From Prostheceraeus crozeri (taxonomy: Eukaryota > Platyhelminthes > Polycladida > Euryleptidae), in the NCBI GenBank assembly GCA_907163375.1, contig CAJQUW010006407.1, positions 248,001 to 312,000 on the forward strand: a stretch of DNA of 64,000 nt, in the 5' to 3' direction. The notes under the pieces are model-generated. The model was given only the letters and a program-made list of their open reading frames with translations, made no database searches and was not told where the DNA came from. Positions 45,298 to 57,162 of the stretch are shown in pieces. The first letter of the stretch is position 1; every line of letters starts with the position of its first letter. Both the position numbers and the translations under genes were made by a program.

Positions 45298-47804
45298 GTA
45301 AAGTGTGTGTTGTCAACTTACTAGCTGTCAATGGGGCTCGTCAATGTCGGAATAGTCTAAACTAGTTTATAATAGCTAGAATGGCTGAAGGCTTGCTCTG
45401 CGTTCATCTATGCTGGTTCTGCCGTGCAGTTGACAGCCATAAAGAAGGTAATCATTCAGAGTTTTGCGCTTAAGTTGTTAAAATCTGAGGCTATCTTTCT
45501 AATCTATGCGAAATGCCAATCAGCAGTGTTTATGATCCTCTCCAGCAGGATTTTCGTTGAGATGTGAGCGTGTGAAAATTACGTTAGACGTGTATGAGGC
45601 CTTATCTTCTTACTCTTCTTTCGTGAGTACTCCATTCATTGTTTATAGCAGTCAATTATCTTGGTCATGACTTTTCATTGTCTAAGCATTCGTAAAATTT
45701 GGTGAATTAACTGTTTTGTCGATTTCGAATGGAGCGGAACACGTAGTGTACGCAACCCGCAGACTCCATGCATCTTGAAGTGCTTTAGTTTGGATGACAA
45801 TCAGAGTATTCCAATATTTTTAACAAAATTCATGAAAATTTGAATTTAAATCTTTTTCCTGATTTATAATTCCATTTCGCACTTTTGCTTTGTCAATGAA
45901 ATTCGAAACTGATTTCTTTATATTTTCAAGTGCGGAGGCTTGTGCCACAGGAACATGAAGCTGGACAGATCTCCAAGCGTGACTCCAATTAATCGACACA
46001 ATCGGCGCCCAACAGCGTCAGACACGCAGAGTAATGAGGAAATGACATGAAAATGACTACCATCACTCATACTTCTAAACCAAGCATCAGAGCGAATTCA
46101 AATTTCGACAACGAATGGTTCACAGCATTGTCTGCGGCTTTTTGTCCATAAACCTTTGTGTAAAACAAAAATTATAATTTCTGAAGGCATGTGAGATGCT
46201 GCTCGCTGAGCGCATAAATTATTCAATTTTGTTATTACTGAAGAATTGCAGTCGTGTCTTCTCAGTCGAGAAATATTCATGTCTCGAAAATGGACAATGA
46301 CAACGACTCAAACACTTGAGAAATTTGAATATTTCTATCGCAAGAAAAATGAATTTTGGAGCAATGATTTGATGGAAAATGATCGCAGAATGTAGTACAA
46401 CAGATCCTTTAAGAGTTCTGGTTACCGACATGAGAGAATCTACTTCTCCAGCATTAGATTTACAGTGAATGAAAACTAAACGATGTTATCAAGTTGTTTT
46501 TTAATTTTTCTTCGCTGCACTAGCTAAGGCGACCTCAGTTCACTGCAGCACGAAATGCCTCAGTGATCATATGATGATATACCGGCTCTTTGATGGTGCA
46601 CCGGACGCCTGGACTCTTTCGTAAATTCATACTAACTTGCTCCATCAATGTCTCAAGGAAGGCCCTCATTTATCACGGCAAGGAAAGATAAGTTTAGTTG
46701 TATCCTCGTTTAGAGCTATCCATACGTGGAAGGAGGGTGTTGTTTCAGCCTCGTCGGATTTTCTGCATGGTCATGACAAAGTTCAACTGCATATTCTAGG
46801 CGTCGTGGACTTCAGTTGCTGATATCCAGGTCCACTAGATAATGCACAACATGCACAGTCACTGATATTACTGTCATCTCATTATAAGTAGTACTTTTAT
46901 CTCAACCACATAGCTCAAACAGGAGAAACACCTTTTCCTTTGTAGAGAATGCCAGACGCCCTCCAACTATCTACTTTCTTTGAACTTTCCTTTCGCATCG
47001 ACCCTAGACTTTGAAATTGGTCCCATGGAGCCTCTGCTTGCGCAAGCCCAGCAATCTTCACAGTATCACTATTCTTTCGTGTACACGCGCATAAATGTAC
47101 ACCATCGTTTAGCTGTTTTTCAAATCCTTTTTATGAACTTTTCCACTTTTCACCTTTATATACATCTATAATACATGCACCTTGATCTCCACTTTTTTAT
47201 TCACATGCGCCTCATATGCTGCAGCGCGCAAGTAATATAAAGGAAGTGGAAGTCGGATGGAACCTAAGAATCTATTGGCGGTTTCGCAGCCCAATTTGAT
47301 AATACTTGCGTTGCCATAGTATTTGCTAAAATTGTCACCAGACCACGCTGCACCTGTAAGACGGAACATCAGAGTTGTGCTTCATTGGTCCGTGTTCGAT
47401 AGAAATTGTTTCGACATACGTTGTATAGCAAGTAGCAGAAAGTATTAGCCTACTCAAGGATAACTTTAGCCTAACATATTTCACACCTTAGTAGAAGTGT
47501 GGCTAAAATGATCTGGAAAGTCAAGCAAATATTACTATAGGCACACAATAATTAGCAAACTACAAGAAAATTCTAAATATCATCCACTGAATTAAGCATA
47601 TTGCCATTTTTGCATGATGTTCACATAATCTGACACATAAAGGTTGGATCAATCGTTTATTATTTGTCATCATATCGTCTGTGCCATCAAATTTTCATCA
47701 TATTGCAAGCGAATCTAATATATGAGTAGATCTAATCACTTGTGAATTCAAGCACAGTAAGCATATAAACAAGGGGAGAATATTGAAGTCAAAGAATTGC
47801 ACGG
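45298..47804. other. Presumed NCX intron
   Basis: About 2.5 kb without a recognised exon or repeat. Frames on both strands near 46100-46800 and 46980-47370 do not resemble known proteins. Confidence 0.4.
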
Positions 47805-47807
47805 TTT

Positions 47808-47945
47808 TGTGGGCCGAGGTTAAGGCGCCTGGTTGCTGATCAGGCCATGGACAGAAAGTCTGTAGTCCGGCCTGGGAGTTTGGGCCTGCTTTAGGGTCAG
47901 TGAGCATGTGCTTGATGCCTAACTGAGAAAAAGCCGTTGAGAATA
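47808..47945 (+). mobile_element. Possible tRNA-like SINE fragment
   Basis: GTGGGCCGAGGTTAAGGCGC recalls an A box of tRNA-Leu/Ser type, and GTAGTCCGGCCTGGGAG lies where a B box would be, though it is a poor match. It is a locally GC-rich island in AT-rich intron. Evidence is weak and only one copy is seen. Confidence 0.3.
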
Positions 47946-48608
47946 CTAGTTGATCGGTGTTTCATATAACTAAGAACGCTCCTAGAACTTACATTCATTC
48001 ATCTTTCGGCATTTTGAATCGAATGTCATTTTGTGGAATGCATACATTTTCGACAAAAAGACTGAAGTTTTGATACGAGCGAATATGCTTTCTCATCCTT
48101 CCCTGTGTTTTTATGCTCTCTATCAATCTTATGGAAATGTCTTAAAGAGAGATAGCGTTCGAATAACTGGATAACTATCTAGTACGTATATACGATGACA
48201 ATATTCTTTTTGCATTCCAAGTGATATCATAATTGCTTGATGGAAGTAATTTGACTTGGGAATTTCCGAGCATTTGCGCTTTTATCGTGAAACGAATGTC
48301 AAGACAATCTCGGAATATCATCAAATGAATGATGCAGGTAAAATATTTACATTGCCGATTTCAAGGACTGTAGAATTTGTTAAGCATCTTATTATTTTGA
48401 TTGACAGCTGCAATCATTTTTGTCTTTATATAAACGGAAATAATTTATCGTCATTCATCAAATCAATGAAAATTCAGATTATGAACCTCTGAATTTAATT
48501 CTGAAGATAATGAATTTCCTCTGAACAACTTTCAGAAGTCAATTCCTCAATATCTAATGTTCTTTTCAAGATTTGAAGCTCTTGCCTGCGGATTGCTAGC
48601 CCTTGTCA
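47946..48608. other. Presumed NCX intron
   Basis: Nothing recognisable is seen. The frame at 48256-48492 resembles no known protein. Confidence 0.4.
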
Positions 48609-48616
48609 GTAACCAC

Positions 48617-49614
48617 TAGGGGTGCAAAGCGATTAATTGCTTCAAATACTTAAGAAATGCCTTTAATCGCAGGCTTGCGATTAATTGTTTTTTCCATTCT
48701 AATGCAAAAAAACAAATATGTCATTTTGCTGATTCTTTAGATAGTAGTGTTAATGAATGAATTTTCTATTAAGTTGTTCAATCGATTATTCTATTAGTGC
48801 GTTTCGTGTGAAGGTCGGAATTCTCCAGTACGGAACAGAAAGGTGTGGAAATGAATGACTCACTTGATATTCGGTGACTATGCTTTATTTCTAGTCTTCT
48901 GGTAGCATTAGACAGCACTGATATTCCATATAGGTGGTCTCGAATAAGGGTAATTAAAATGAATGAAACAGGTGAGTCAGCGGCAAGCAACGATGTGACG
49001 TATTGACGCATCCTTCCTGACGAATCATACGGTTGTGCATATCTTTTAAATTGTTTTGTGAAGAATGACATTTTTGTAATTATATCCATATACTTTTGTT
49101 GAAGAAATTTCTGTGAGACAAATGACTTCAATAATCATTCATTTCTCAACTTTGTTGTTTCATGATAGTTTCCTTGAGATTCATTGTTTTAATTTCATGT
49201 TGCATTAAATAATGGGGTCATAATTACGCGGGCTTTATACATGTTACGATGTAGTCATAAATGTAAATTTCTTTTTTAGAGTAAAATACCTTTCCATAAT
49301 CAGCATGTAGACCTACAGACAATTAACGTTAATTATACAACCTTTACTCACTAGGCCCATACTTTTAATATAAGTTATATCAATACAAAAGACAAAGTGA
49401 TCGTGCATGGGAATAAAAACTTAACAATACGCTGAGAAGCAGTGATAGTTTGCATAATAACAGTAATACTTTTATCTAATATATTGATAGTAGATATTGA
49501 AATTATATAAGAAATTAATCGCGCGATTAATCGTTTAATCGTTTAATCGCTTAATGATGCGATTAATAATCGTTTAATCGAATCGATGCGATTGCGATTA
49601 AAAAGTCACCCCTA
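48617..49614. mobile_element. Non-autonomous hAT element with dense GCGATTAAT subterminal motifs
   Basis: The ends are TAGGGGTG and CACCCCTA, with flanking 8-mers GTAACCAC (48609-48616) and GTAACCGC (49615-49622) that match at 7 of 8 positions. Both ends carry clusters of GCGATTAAT and TTAATCG: about three within the first 90 bp, and at least eight within the last 110 bp. These are probable transposase-binding sites. The 998-bp body contains a minus-strand frame of 117 codons (49131-48778) in which I see no transposase motif. The element ends only 119 bp before the NCX exon at 49734. Confidence 0.88.
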
Positions 49615-49733
49615 GTAACCGCTGAGTTGATAAACTACAATTATCGAATGACGAGTGTGTTCACTGAATACGAAATGGTGACGCAATAGAAAACAATGAG
49701 GCAGTTTACGTTAATCTACCGTTCTTTTTACAG

Positions 49734-49833
49734 AACACGGTCGACAAACTGCTGAAGAAGGCGAACCTTTCTTTGGTGGTCGGTACATCCTCATGGAAGG
49801 AGCAGTTCATTGAGGCAATCACCGTTAGTGCTG
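49734..49833 (+). CDS. Na+/Ca2+ exchanger exon, loop end before transmembrane segment 6
   Basis: The exon encodes NTVDKLLKKANLSLVVGTSS, then WKEQFIEAITVSAG. It matches the most conserved part of the SLC8 cytoplasmic loop: human NCX1 reads STVDKLIKKTNLALVVGTNS and WREQFIEAITVSAG. It follows CTTTTTACAG and ends one base into the next codon (a glycine or similar) at donor GCTG|GTGAGT. The 100-bp length and phases (0 in, 1 out) equal those of the vertebrate exon. The next exon should encode the acidic DDD/EE stretch, the SCFDYVMHFLTVFWK membrane entry and the alpha-2 repeat. I do not find it by 64000, so the 3' end of the gene lies beyond the window. The product is a plasma-membrane antiporter. 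The family is certain; the paralogue cannot be told. Confidence 0.95.
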
Positions 49834-50210
49834 GTGAGTTTCAGTAGATTGTCCATATCTATGATTTTTACTTTTCTTACTCCTTGCAATTATAACAATT
49901 TTTGTGGATTTCTATTATGCAATAATCCCGTATGATTTCGTGTTTGATTTGTGTGAATTATGACATGTGTTCGCTGATGAACTGATTGCAGTATTATCTA
50001 TTTTCTGAAATTGTCATATAATGTTATGCGAATGTTTTTGTCAATTACACGCGACAGTGATGCTATTTGAGTAGTTGTCAAATACACTTCGTTATCACGG
50101 TTTCACGGAAGACGTTTGATCCCTCACAGCATTTATAGATGAAGAGAAATACCGTTGTTTTTGAAGCGTACATGTATATTGAGCGGTCGACATCAGGCAC
50201 TACGCTGGAC
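49834..50210. other. Presumed NCX intron
   Basis: Nothing recognisable lies between the donor at 49834 and the following inverted-repeat element. Confidence 0.5.
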
Positions 50211-50580
50211 TGAATTGCACACACAGAATCACGCAGCGAACACTTATCAGATTGCCTATGACATGATACAAGACTGACGACAATAAAATTGGCATTGTAG
50301 AAATCACAAACAGCAGGGAAAAAAAGGTCTGCTTAATGCTGGTGCTACGCAAGTGTCTGCAAATAAGAATGACGTCGATCAATACCAAGAAAAGAACTTT
50401 CAAAAAAAGGGAAAAAATACCTGTTAAATCAGGACGGACGATACGAAATAAAGTAAATACAAGAAATGCAAAATTAGATAATGATATTTTCATTATCTTT
50501 TTATTGTCGTCAGTCTTGTGTCATTGTCAATCTGATAAATGTTCGTTTCGTGATTCTATATGTTATATGTGCAATTCACT
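50211..50580. mobile_element. Inverted-repeat (foldback) element
   Basis: The left arm (50211-50288) begins CTGAATTGCACACA and the right arm (50499-50580) ends TGTGCAATTCACTG. The arms share ATCAGATTG and the block AAGACTGACGACAATAAAA over about 77 bp. The centre is about 210 bp. No transposase is present. Mirrored open frames on both strands here are a consequence of the inverted arms. Confidence 0.8.
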
Positions 50581-53500
50581 GCCTGAATGAGAGCTGTCAG
50601 AAACATGTCGCGCGCTCAATATAGATGTACATTTAAAAACAGCGGTACTTCTTTTCATCACGGTTTCACTGTTTCTTGTCGCAAAAATGATGGACTATTG
50701 CAGATAAGCAAGTGCATTATATTTAGTTGTACCCGCAGGAACTCACCATATTCTGTCAATGCGCATGATTATACAATGATAATGATCCATTTGACATTGA
50801 TACGATCTGAAATATATCCAACCAGTTCATGATTATTGATTAGACTATAATTATAGCTGACAATTTAAGATACTCATGAAGATCGCGGGAGAATTGATTA
50901 CACTAAAATTTGGTGATAGACTTCTTGCTCACTTTGTTAATCAAAGTTGCGAATTCTTAGCGTACGTGCTCATCTTCTGATGATTTTCAAAGTATTGGTT
51001 TAGCTATTCGGTATTCTTCAGTAGACGGTTAGTTGATAGACGGCGGAACCATCTCAAAAATTAGATGACTGCGATTATAACAAAGGAACCTGCCTTCTGT
51101 CTGAGATCTCAAAATTGTGAAGGCAACGGTTCTAAAATGCTAGTGTTCAAAAATGCTCCTTATGTGTACACACTCATTCCTTTAACGCCCGCATTCTAAG
51201 CTAGTTTGGATGATCTCCGACTTCTGTCGATCATGAGCGTCCTCTACTTTGAGATGGGATTTGCGCATATTATACTGTAAAGCGTTGCACTAGGTCTTTC
51301 GTGGACTTCCAGCTGATCGCTTCCCGTCCACTTTCTAAAAGATTTATCGATAGGGGAATAAGTTCACTCAAATATATTCTCGAATTCGTGTTATGTCGTA
51401 GGAACTGTTCAGGTGGCAGTTCAATCCAATAATCATGTAACATGCCTCTTAACTCAATTTGCTAATCGTTAGTACAGCTGGAGCTGTAAACATAGAATTG
51501 TCGAGCCCCAAAGTCATAAGAATCACATCCGCCCGTGAGAGAGAACGTCAATTTTGTCTCTCCGCATGTCGTCTGGAAATGGCATCTTGACGCGGTACTA
51601 TTTTCAGTGACAAGGCTCTCAAGTGAGGTAATCCGAAGCCCGTAAAATTGACCTCACCATCAGTGGATCCGCTGATAGGACTTGTTGCCAGTATGTCATC
51701 TCTACAATACAAGAAAATATTTCCTTAATAAGAAGTGATTCACCGACAGAAACCAAATTCACCTATAAGGCTGGAATGTCTGAAGGTATTTTCTATTCTT
51801 CATCGCGAAACTTCGTTATTCGACATAGCAAATATAGTTGTATCATCTCAGCTCTGTCACAGTCGTTGGCATACAGGATTCTCGTCTCTCGTTAACCTCG
51901 TCTTACTTATGCCAGACTACGGATGGCTTTCATTTCCTACCGCCGCTCTCTATTGCCGATGGCAAAAAACTCCCGAATGATTTCAACGCAATCTCTCTAT
52001 ATCAACAAGTGTTTATTTGTCGCTGATTCCACAGAAATGCAAACAAAAGCCTCGCCGGCTATGTTCCTCAGAATTCAATCCAGAGAGGAATATTGCTGGT
52101 CGCATTTTCATTCCGTTTAGAATGAGAGGGAGAGTAGTGTTAATTTCGTAAATATTTTGCCAGCCTCCTCGCGAGCTGAAGCGGATTAAAATATTGGGAA
52201 TTTTCTTTTGCATTTCACCTTTGTTATACATTCGTACAGCAAACTATTGGCCTGCCTCTCCGGTTATTTGTTTTATTTCAAATTTGCATCGATTACATCT
52301 TTTTAGGATATTGACTCTCAGCTCTATTTAGACTGGGGAGGATGACTTTAAGCACGGTTTTGGCCTTTGTCAAATACCTGAGAGGTTGTGATAACGAGGG
52401 AGCTGAAATTTTGTGGTACTTAGTTGTGATATATTAATGACAGAAATCTTCAGTTCGGATGATGACTTATCTACAATTGAGTTACTAATTCTTTTCAATA
52501 ATGCTATTTTCACTGATGCTAGAAACATTTGAAGTTAGTGATTTAAACTAAATCTTGTTTTCATCAAATTCGATTTTTGAGTATCCTGTGAACTTTTGGT
52601 AATATTTGGCGGCTGTAGCTGCAAGAACAAATTTGAAACTGTTTTGAAAAAAGTTTTTTTTTTGGCCAACCAATTTAAAATACATTCTAGATGAAGCTAG
52701 TGGGGATTCATATAATCAATGGCCACTTTATAATTGCATTGTTTTCTCGATTGTAACCCGCGGTTTATGTGATTTTCTGCAATTCTGTTGTAGGGGGAGG
52801 GAAGATGATTGCGACAGTGACGAGGCGCGAAGCTTTTTAAAAGTAGAAGTAGATTTATTTGAGTTAGTATGATTCCATGATTTGTCATTATTTAGATTGG
52901 AATTGTTGTTCATACGAAAGATAGTATAGTAATCAAAAAAGATGTCTAAGAGACAAACAAGCAGTCATATTGTATGACGGAAAGAAGCTCCAAGATCAGA
53001 CTTAATTCTAAGTTATGTTGATCATGTAAAATTCAAGGACTTAGTTACGTTAACCGCTGAATAATAATTTACTCAGCCATTGTTCGACAGCATTGAAACG
53101 TCAAACTTGTAAGTAGTCACACTCCAAAAGGGTTATGTAATGAAACTCGTAGAAGGGTTAATGGATAAGTATAGAGACGCGGTTTCTCTTCGTGGAAATG
53201 CAGTAAACAAGCGAAAATTTGAAATCAACTGGGAAATGCCAAGCAAATGAGCTTGTACAGAATAAAATAGATTCAAAATATCTCAAATTCAAGAATTCAT
53301 TTTTCCGAATAGTTTGTTAACTCCATAAAGTATTGTCTGACTTCGATTTATAAAGTGATGCAATTTTTATCACATTATATTTCCACCAATGATAGATGTG
53401 GTAATTAGGAAGTCTGTTCATCATGAAGAGGAATTCACAGCCATTCAAGATTAAACATTCTCCAGTGTAATAACGAAATTGTAGATAAAATTACAACAGA

Positions 53501-53735
53501 GATTCAACAGAGCCTAAACAAACTTGTGAGGAAAATCATCTTTTTGTCAGAGTTTTGTAAGACCATCATTTTTGCATATCCGCTTCGAAGCTTCAAGCTT
53601 TGAATTGCTGCTATCAGCAACAATATGAGCAAATTGGTCAAAATCGATGCCACTAGTAAGTGTATGCGCCAAATGTGGTGTAGAGTGAGATGTAGGAAAA
53701 CATGTGAGGTTCCTCAGTCCATCGACATCAGAAAA
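50581..53735. other. Presumed NCX intron
   Basis: About 3.2 kb with no recognised exon or repeat. Overlapping plus-strand frames at 51735-52120 look like chance. Confidence 0.4.
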
Positions 53736-53759
53736 TCATGTTCTTAGCTCTTTAGCACA

Positions 53760-54000
53760 GGTGATTGCTTCTTGCCGGAGACATTTGTGAAGATCAAAGT
53801 ACATCGGTGATCGACAGTGATACTTGTACACTGTAGATTGAGAACAAAGGTCTGTCGTAGTACCTTGAATATCTAAAGAGAATGACAACCATGAAGTTGA
53901 TAAAAGACACCAACACCCTTGATTCCCCGACAGCACTCGCCCGACCCAGGAATCGAACCGAAGTCCGCGATGGAGACGACCTTGCACCTTCTTCGTGTTG
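53760..54000 (-). mobile_element. SINE family B, well-preserved head
   Basis: On the minus strand it reads GAAGAAGGTGCAAGGTCGTC, then GACTTCGGTTCGATTCCTGG (a perfect B box, GGTTCGATTCC), GTCGGGCGAGTGCTGTCGGG, and a tail ending TCTAAAGAGAATGACAAC-like and CACTGTAGATTG sequence. It is a tRNA-derived family, also at 6645 and 55425. The minus-strand frame 53987-53736 is this SINE, not a gene. Confidence 0.75.
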
Positions 54001-54002
54001 GT

Positions 54003-54066
54003 GTCATTCTCTTTAGATATTCAATGCACTACCACAGACCTTTGTTGTCAATCTACACTGTGACGT
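54003..54066 (+). repeat. Inverted second copy of the SINE B tail
   Basis: The GTCATTCTCTTTAGATATTC and ACAGACCTTTGTTGTCAATC blocks are the reverse complement of 53825-53888. Two tails therefore face each other across the SINE head, forming a 60-bp-armed hairpin. Confidence 0.75.
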
Positions 54067-54182
54067 AGTCGAATGACATGCTGATAGGCTGTCCCGCTAC
54101 AATATGAATGCTGGTAGCGTTCTTTCAATACTAATAGGACAATAAGCTGTCGATATCACTTAGAGATGACTTCTGTCTTTAT

Positions 54183-54675
54183 CACAGAATTGGATTGTTT
54201 AATCGTATCACTTTGCTAGAAGTGCAAACTGATTCAAAACAATGGCACATGCAGGAACATAATAAGTGGGCAAAAAGAAATTTTTAATACCTTGCAGAGA
54301 TAGGAAAAATAGTCGTGCGTCGCTTGCGGATTGCTCTGAATTCCTTCAAAATGCTCCGATCGCAACGACTCCTTCAGACTCGAAGAATTCAGATCATTGC
54401 GCAAAAGTCTTCTCGATAATGTTGGGCCCTCCGATCATTTTAAAAAAAGTTAGCAGGCGCATGAAAAAACGTTCACAAACTTCTCGTAGAACTTGACATC
54501 GTCTGTGTCTCTTTGCTGTGTGATCCGGTTGATAACAGTCACTGAAGCTTCAGACAATTTGACGTGTTTAATGTTGAACTGGATGCTCATTGTTCGATTG
54601 CTATGGTATTATATATGTAGATTTGCATTCATTTACATTACATATTTCATCCCAATGCTTCCTTCTAGTCAAAGT
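54183..54675 (+). mobile_element. hAT-type MITE, copy 6, cut by an FB-1 element
   Basis: It begins with an intact CACAGAATTGGATTG end, follows the family through GTTAGCAGGCGCATGAAAAA and the GTGTGATCCGGTTGATAAC block, and stops at CCTTCTAGTCAAAG, where the FB-1 copy begins at 54681. The expected right end is not found after the FB-1 copy. It is thus truncated at that point. Confidence 0.85.
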
Positions 54676-54680
54676 CTTTA

Positions 54681-55407
54681 TAGTCCGGCAGCCAGAACGA
54701 TTTTCTGCAGGGAACGAGGCCGAAAGTCAGACTTTCACAGAATGATGTACAGCCTTTGCCTACTATGAATCTGCACGTCTGCCGAGTTCTAGTGAGTTCC
54801 TCTTTTTGTCAGACAGGATCAAAGAAAAACACATGTAAATCCAATGGGACGCAGATTGCAGTTTTTGGCTAAAATGAAATTTTGTATGTTTTCTCTGATT
54901 AAACAAAAAGTACTAAGCCTAGAGTCATGATTTTTGCCATGGAATGTCTTCAGGTCATTTCCTTTCATGTTCATGCACCCCTGTCTATATAGCTGAACGC
55001 ATTTAGATTTGGCGAGCCTCTTAATGTCAGCAAGCACAAACATTTTGAGCTACTTTATCCACATTCAACCACATTCTCACATACATTGCCGATTAGTTGC
55101 ATGACAAAAGCACATGTACATCATAGGAAATGACCTGAAGACATTCCATGCCAAAAATTATGACTCTGGGCTTAGTACCTTTCGTTTAATTAGAGAAAAC
55201 ATACAAAATTTCATTTTAGCCAATAGCTGCAATCTGCGTCCCATTAGATTTACATGTGTTTTTCTTTGATCCTGTCTGACAAGAAGAGGAACTCACTAGA
55301 ACTCGGCAGACGTGCCGATTCGTAGTAGGTATAGGGTGTACATCATTGTGTGAAAGTCTCACTTTCGGCCTCGTTCCCTGCAGAAAATCGTTCTGGCTGC
55401 CGGACTA
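54681..55407. mobile_element. Long hairpin MITE, family FB-1, copy 3
   Basis: Both ends are intact: TAGTCCGGCAGCCAGAACG and CGTTCTGGCTGCCGGACTA. The arms of about 290 bp include CTGACAAGAAGAGGAACTCA and its complement, and flank a central non-palindromic part. This is the best-preserved copy and can serve as the family reference. The minus-strand frame 55043-54819 belongs to the repeat. Confidence 0.92.
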
Positions 55408-55424
55408 TTACTCGCATTGCTTTT

Positions 55425-55570
55425 GAACCGTCAGCGTGGCCTAGTGAAGAAGGTGCGAGCTCGTCTCCATTCGTAGGTCAGGCGAGTGCGGTCGGGGAAC
55501 CAAGGGTGTTGGCGTCTTTCATTGACTCAATGGTTGTCATTCTTTTAGATGTTCGTACACTGTACATGCA
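55425..55570 (+). mobile_element. SINE family B copy
   Basis: Plus orientation: GTCAGCGTGGCCTAGTGAAG, AAGGTGCGAGCTCGTCTCC, GTAGGTCAGGCGAGTGCGGT, GGGGAACCAAGGGTGTTGG, then TTGTCATTCTTTTAGATG. It lacks part of the B box compared with the 53.9-kb copy. Confidence 0.7.
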
Positions 55571-56562
55571 TAATAATGCAAGTCTTCTGTAGCTATCTTC
55601 AAAAGTCAGACAACGTCAACACCGTCCAGTGCAGTAGCAGTGATGCTCAATCTTCATTTTTCATTAGCATTAAAGACAATGCTCTAAGATACTCGAAATG
55701 TGTGAAATCTTCATACCGAAAGTTGTTAACCTTTTCCTTATTTAAACATAAATAGCTTTACAAATGTATATCAGATGAGCCATTTCCCGGTAGAGACGAT
55801 GTAAATGTTGTTCTAACTTTTTAGCAACAATACTTGATTTCGCATTATACAACAATCTCTAATTTTCCGCATTTTCCACATTGTGATTTATGGCTAAATT
55901 GAGAATTTTTACAATGTCATGCTATTTGATCTTTCCTCAAATTTCCGAATTTTTGCGGTCGCATTGCGCAAATATTTCTTAATAATCTTCAATCGCGACG
56001 GATTTCTATTAAATTCGGCTCCACACACGTGCATGTTACTTTCATCTTGTTGACTTTGTATCCTGATTCGTGAGATCAGACGGTAAATTAGAAATAAAAC
56101 GGCACATTGAGATACAAGAAAAGAGCAAATTTTAAACGCTAGCATCATTGACGCTTGAGGTGAATTTAGGTCAAGTCGATGTGAAGTGTCAGTAACTTTA
56201 GGGAATTTTGCAGTTGCCAGGATTGCATATCCAGTACAGAGAATACATTTTCAAACACTAACATCATTCTTTAATTTTCATTTTGGAATAGACGAGAGAA
56301 TAATTAGTTACTTTTCATTCTGTCGATATTTGCTCTCGTGATAAGGTCGAGATTAGAGATTAATGCAAATTTTACAAGCAATGAAGCAATAAGGAGGAAG
56401 CCTTTTTCACAGTATAAATTTAATGTTAGGTGAAGTTGATATTGATAGTTCTTCACCAGTTTCATCACTTGTGATAGACCTCTTGTTCACATAGGGACCT
56501 CCTGTTATCTTATTCCGAAGTTTCTGTCGATCGTCAGATGGAAGATTGTGACTTTTTTCTTG
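55571..56562. other. Presumed NCX intron
   Basis: No recognised gene or repeat is seen. Confidence 0.4.
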
Positions 56563-56750
56563 TCTCCGTGGCACAGTGGTTAAGTGCTTGGCATAGCGAT
56601 GCTTCGGTCCAGAGGTCGGGCCCCGCTAGTGTCATTGGAAGTCGACAGGAGGGACATTCTGACTAAAAGAGCACTACGCTCTAGATTCAAGTCTGCCTAT
56701 TCAACATCGTCCAAGCCTTCAGTATGGGGAAGTAGTGACGTAAAACCATC
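56563..56750 (+). mobile_element. SINE family A copy
   Basis: A good head, TCTCCGTGGCACAGTGGTTA, then GGTCCAGAGGTCGGGCCCCG, GTCATTGGAAGTCGACAGGA, CTAAAAGAGCACTACGCTC and ATGGGGAAGTAGTGACGT. It is one of the two best-preserved family members. The frame at 56584-56856 is a read-through of it. Confidence 0.8.
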
Positions 56751-57162
56751 ACATTATCATAGATTTGGCTCAAGTGGTGTTATGATTCTATTAAAGTCTT
56801 CAATAGACTTAGCTGTTCTAATTATTCTTCAACAGTATGATTATACGCGTGCATGATGCGTCTAAAAGTTTCCGGACAAATGTAAAGAAATCGGAAATAT
56901 TTGAATTCTGACATGATAAGGTGTTAATTTGTTATATTAAGCTAAGTATTTTCTATTGGCCAGCCATTCAATTTAAGAAAACATTTAAAATTATGCGTTT
57001 TTGAAATCCACTTCGCCACTTACAACATCCACTTTGATATTTAGCTTTAGTGTAGATTGGTTGAATGTATCAAAAGTGTGTTTTCATTTCTCGAGCTTTC
57101 AGGACGCTCTCACGTTGTCAAGCACGTAAAAACAGAGAATGTTGCAAACAGACTGGCACGTA
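56751..57162. other. Presumed NCX intron
   Basis: Nothing recognisable is seen. Confidence 0.4.

Noticed and set aside
50200-50590. Facing frames on both strands
   Set aside because: They are produced by the inverted arms of the 50211-50580 element.
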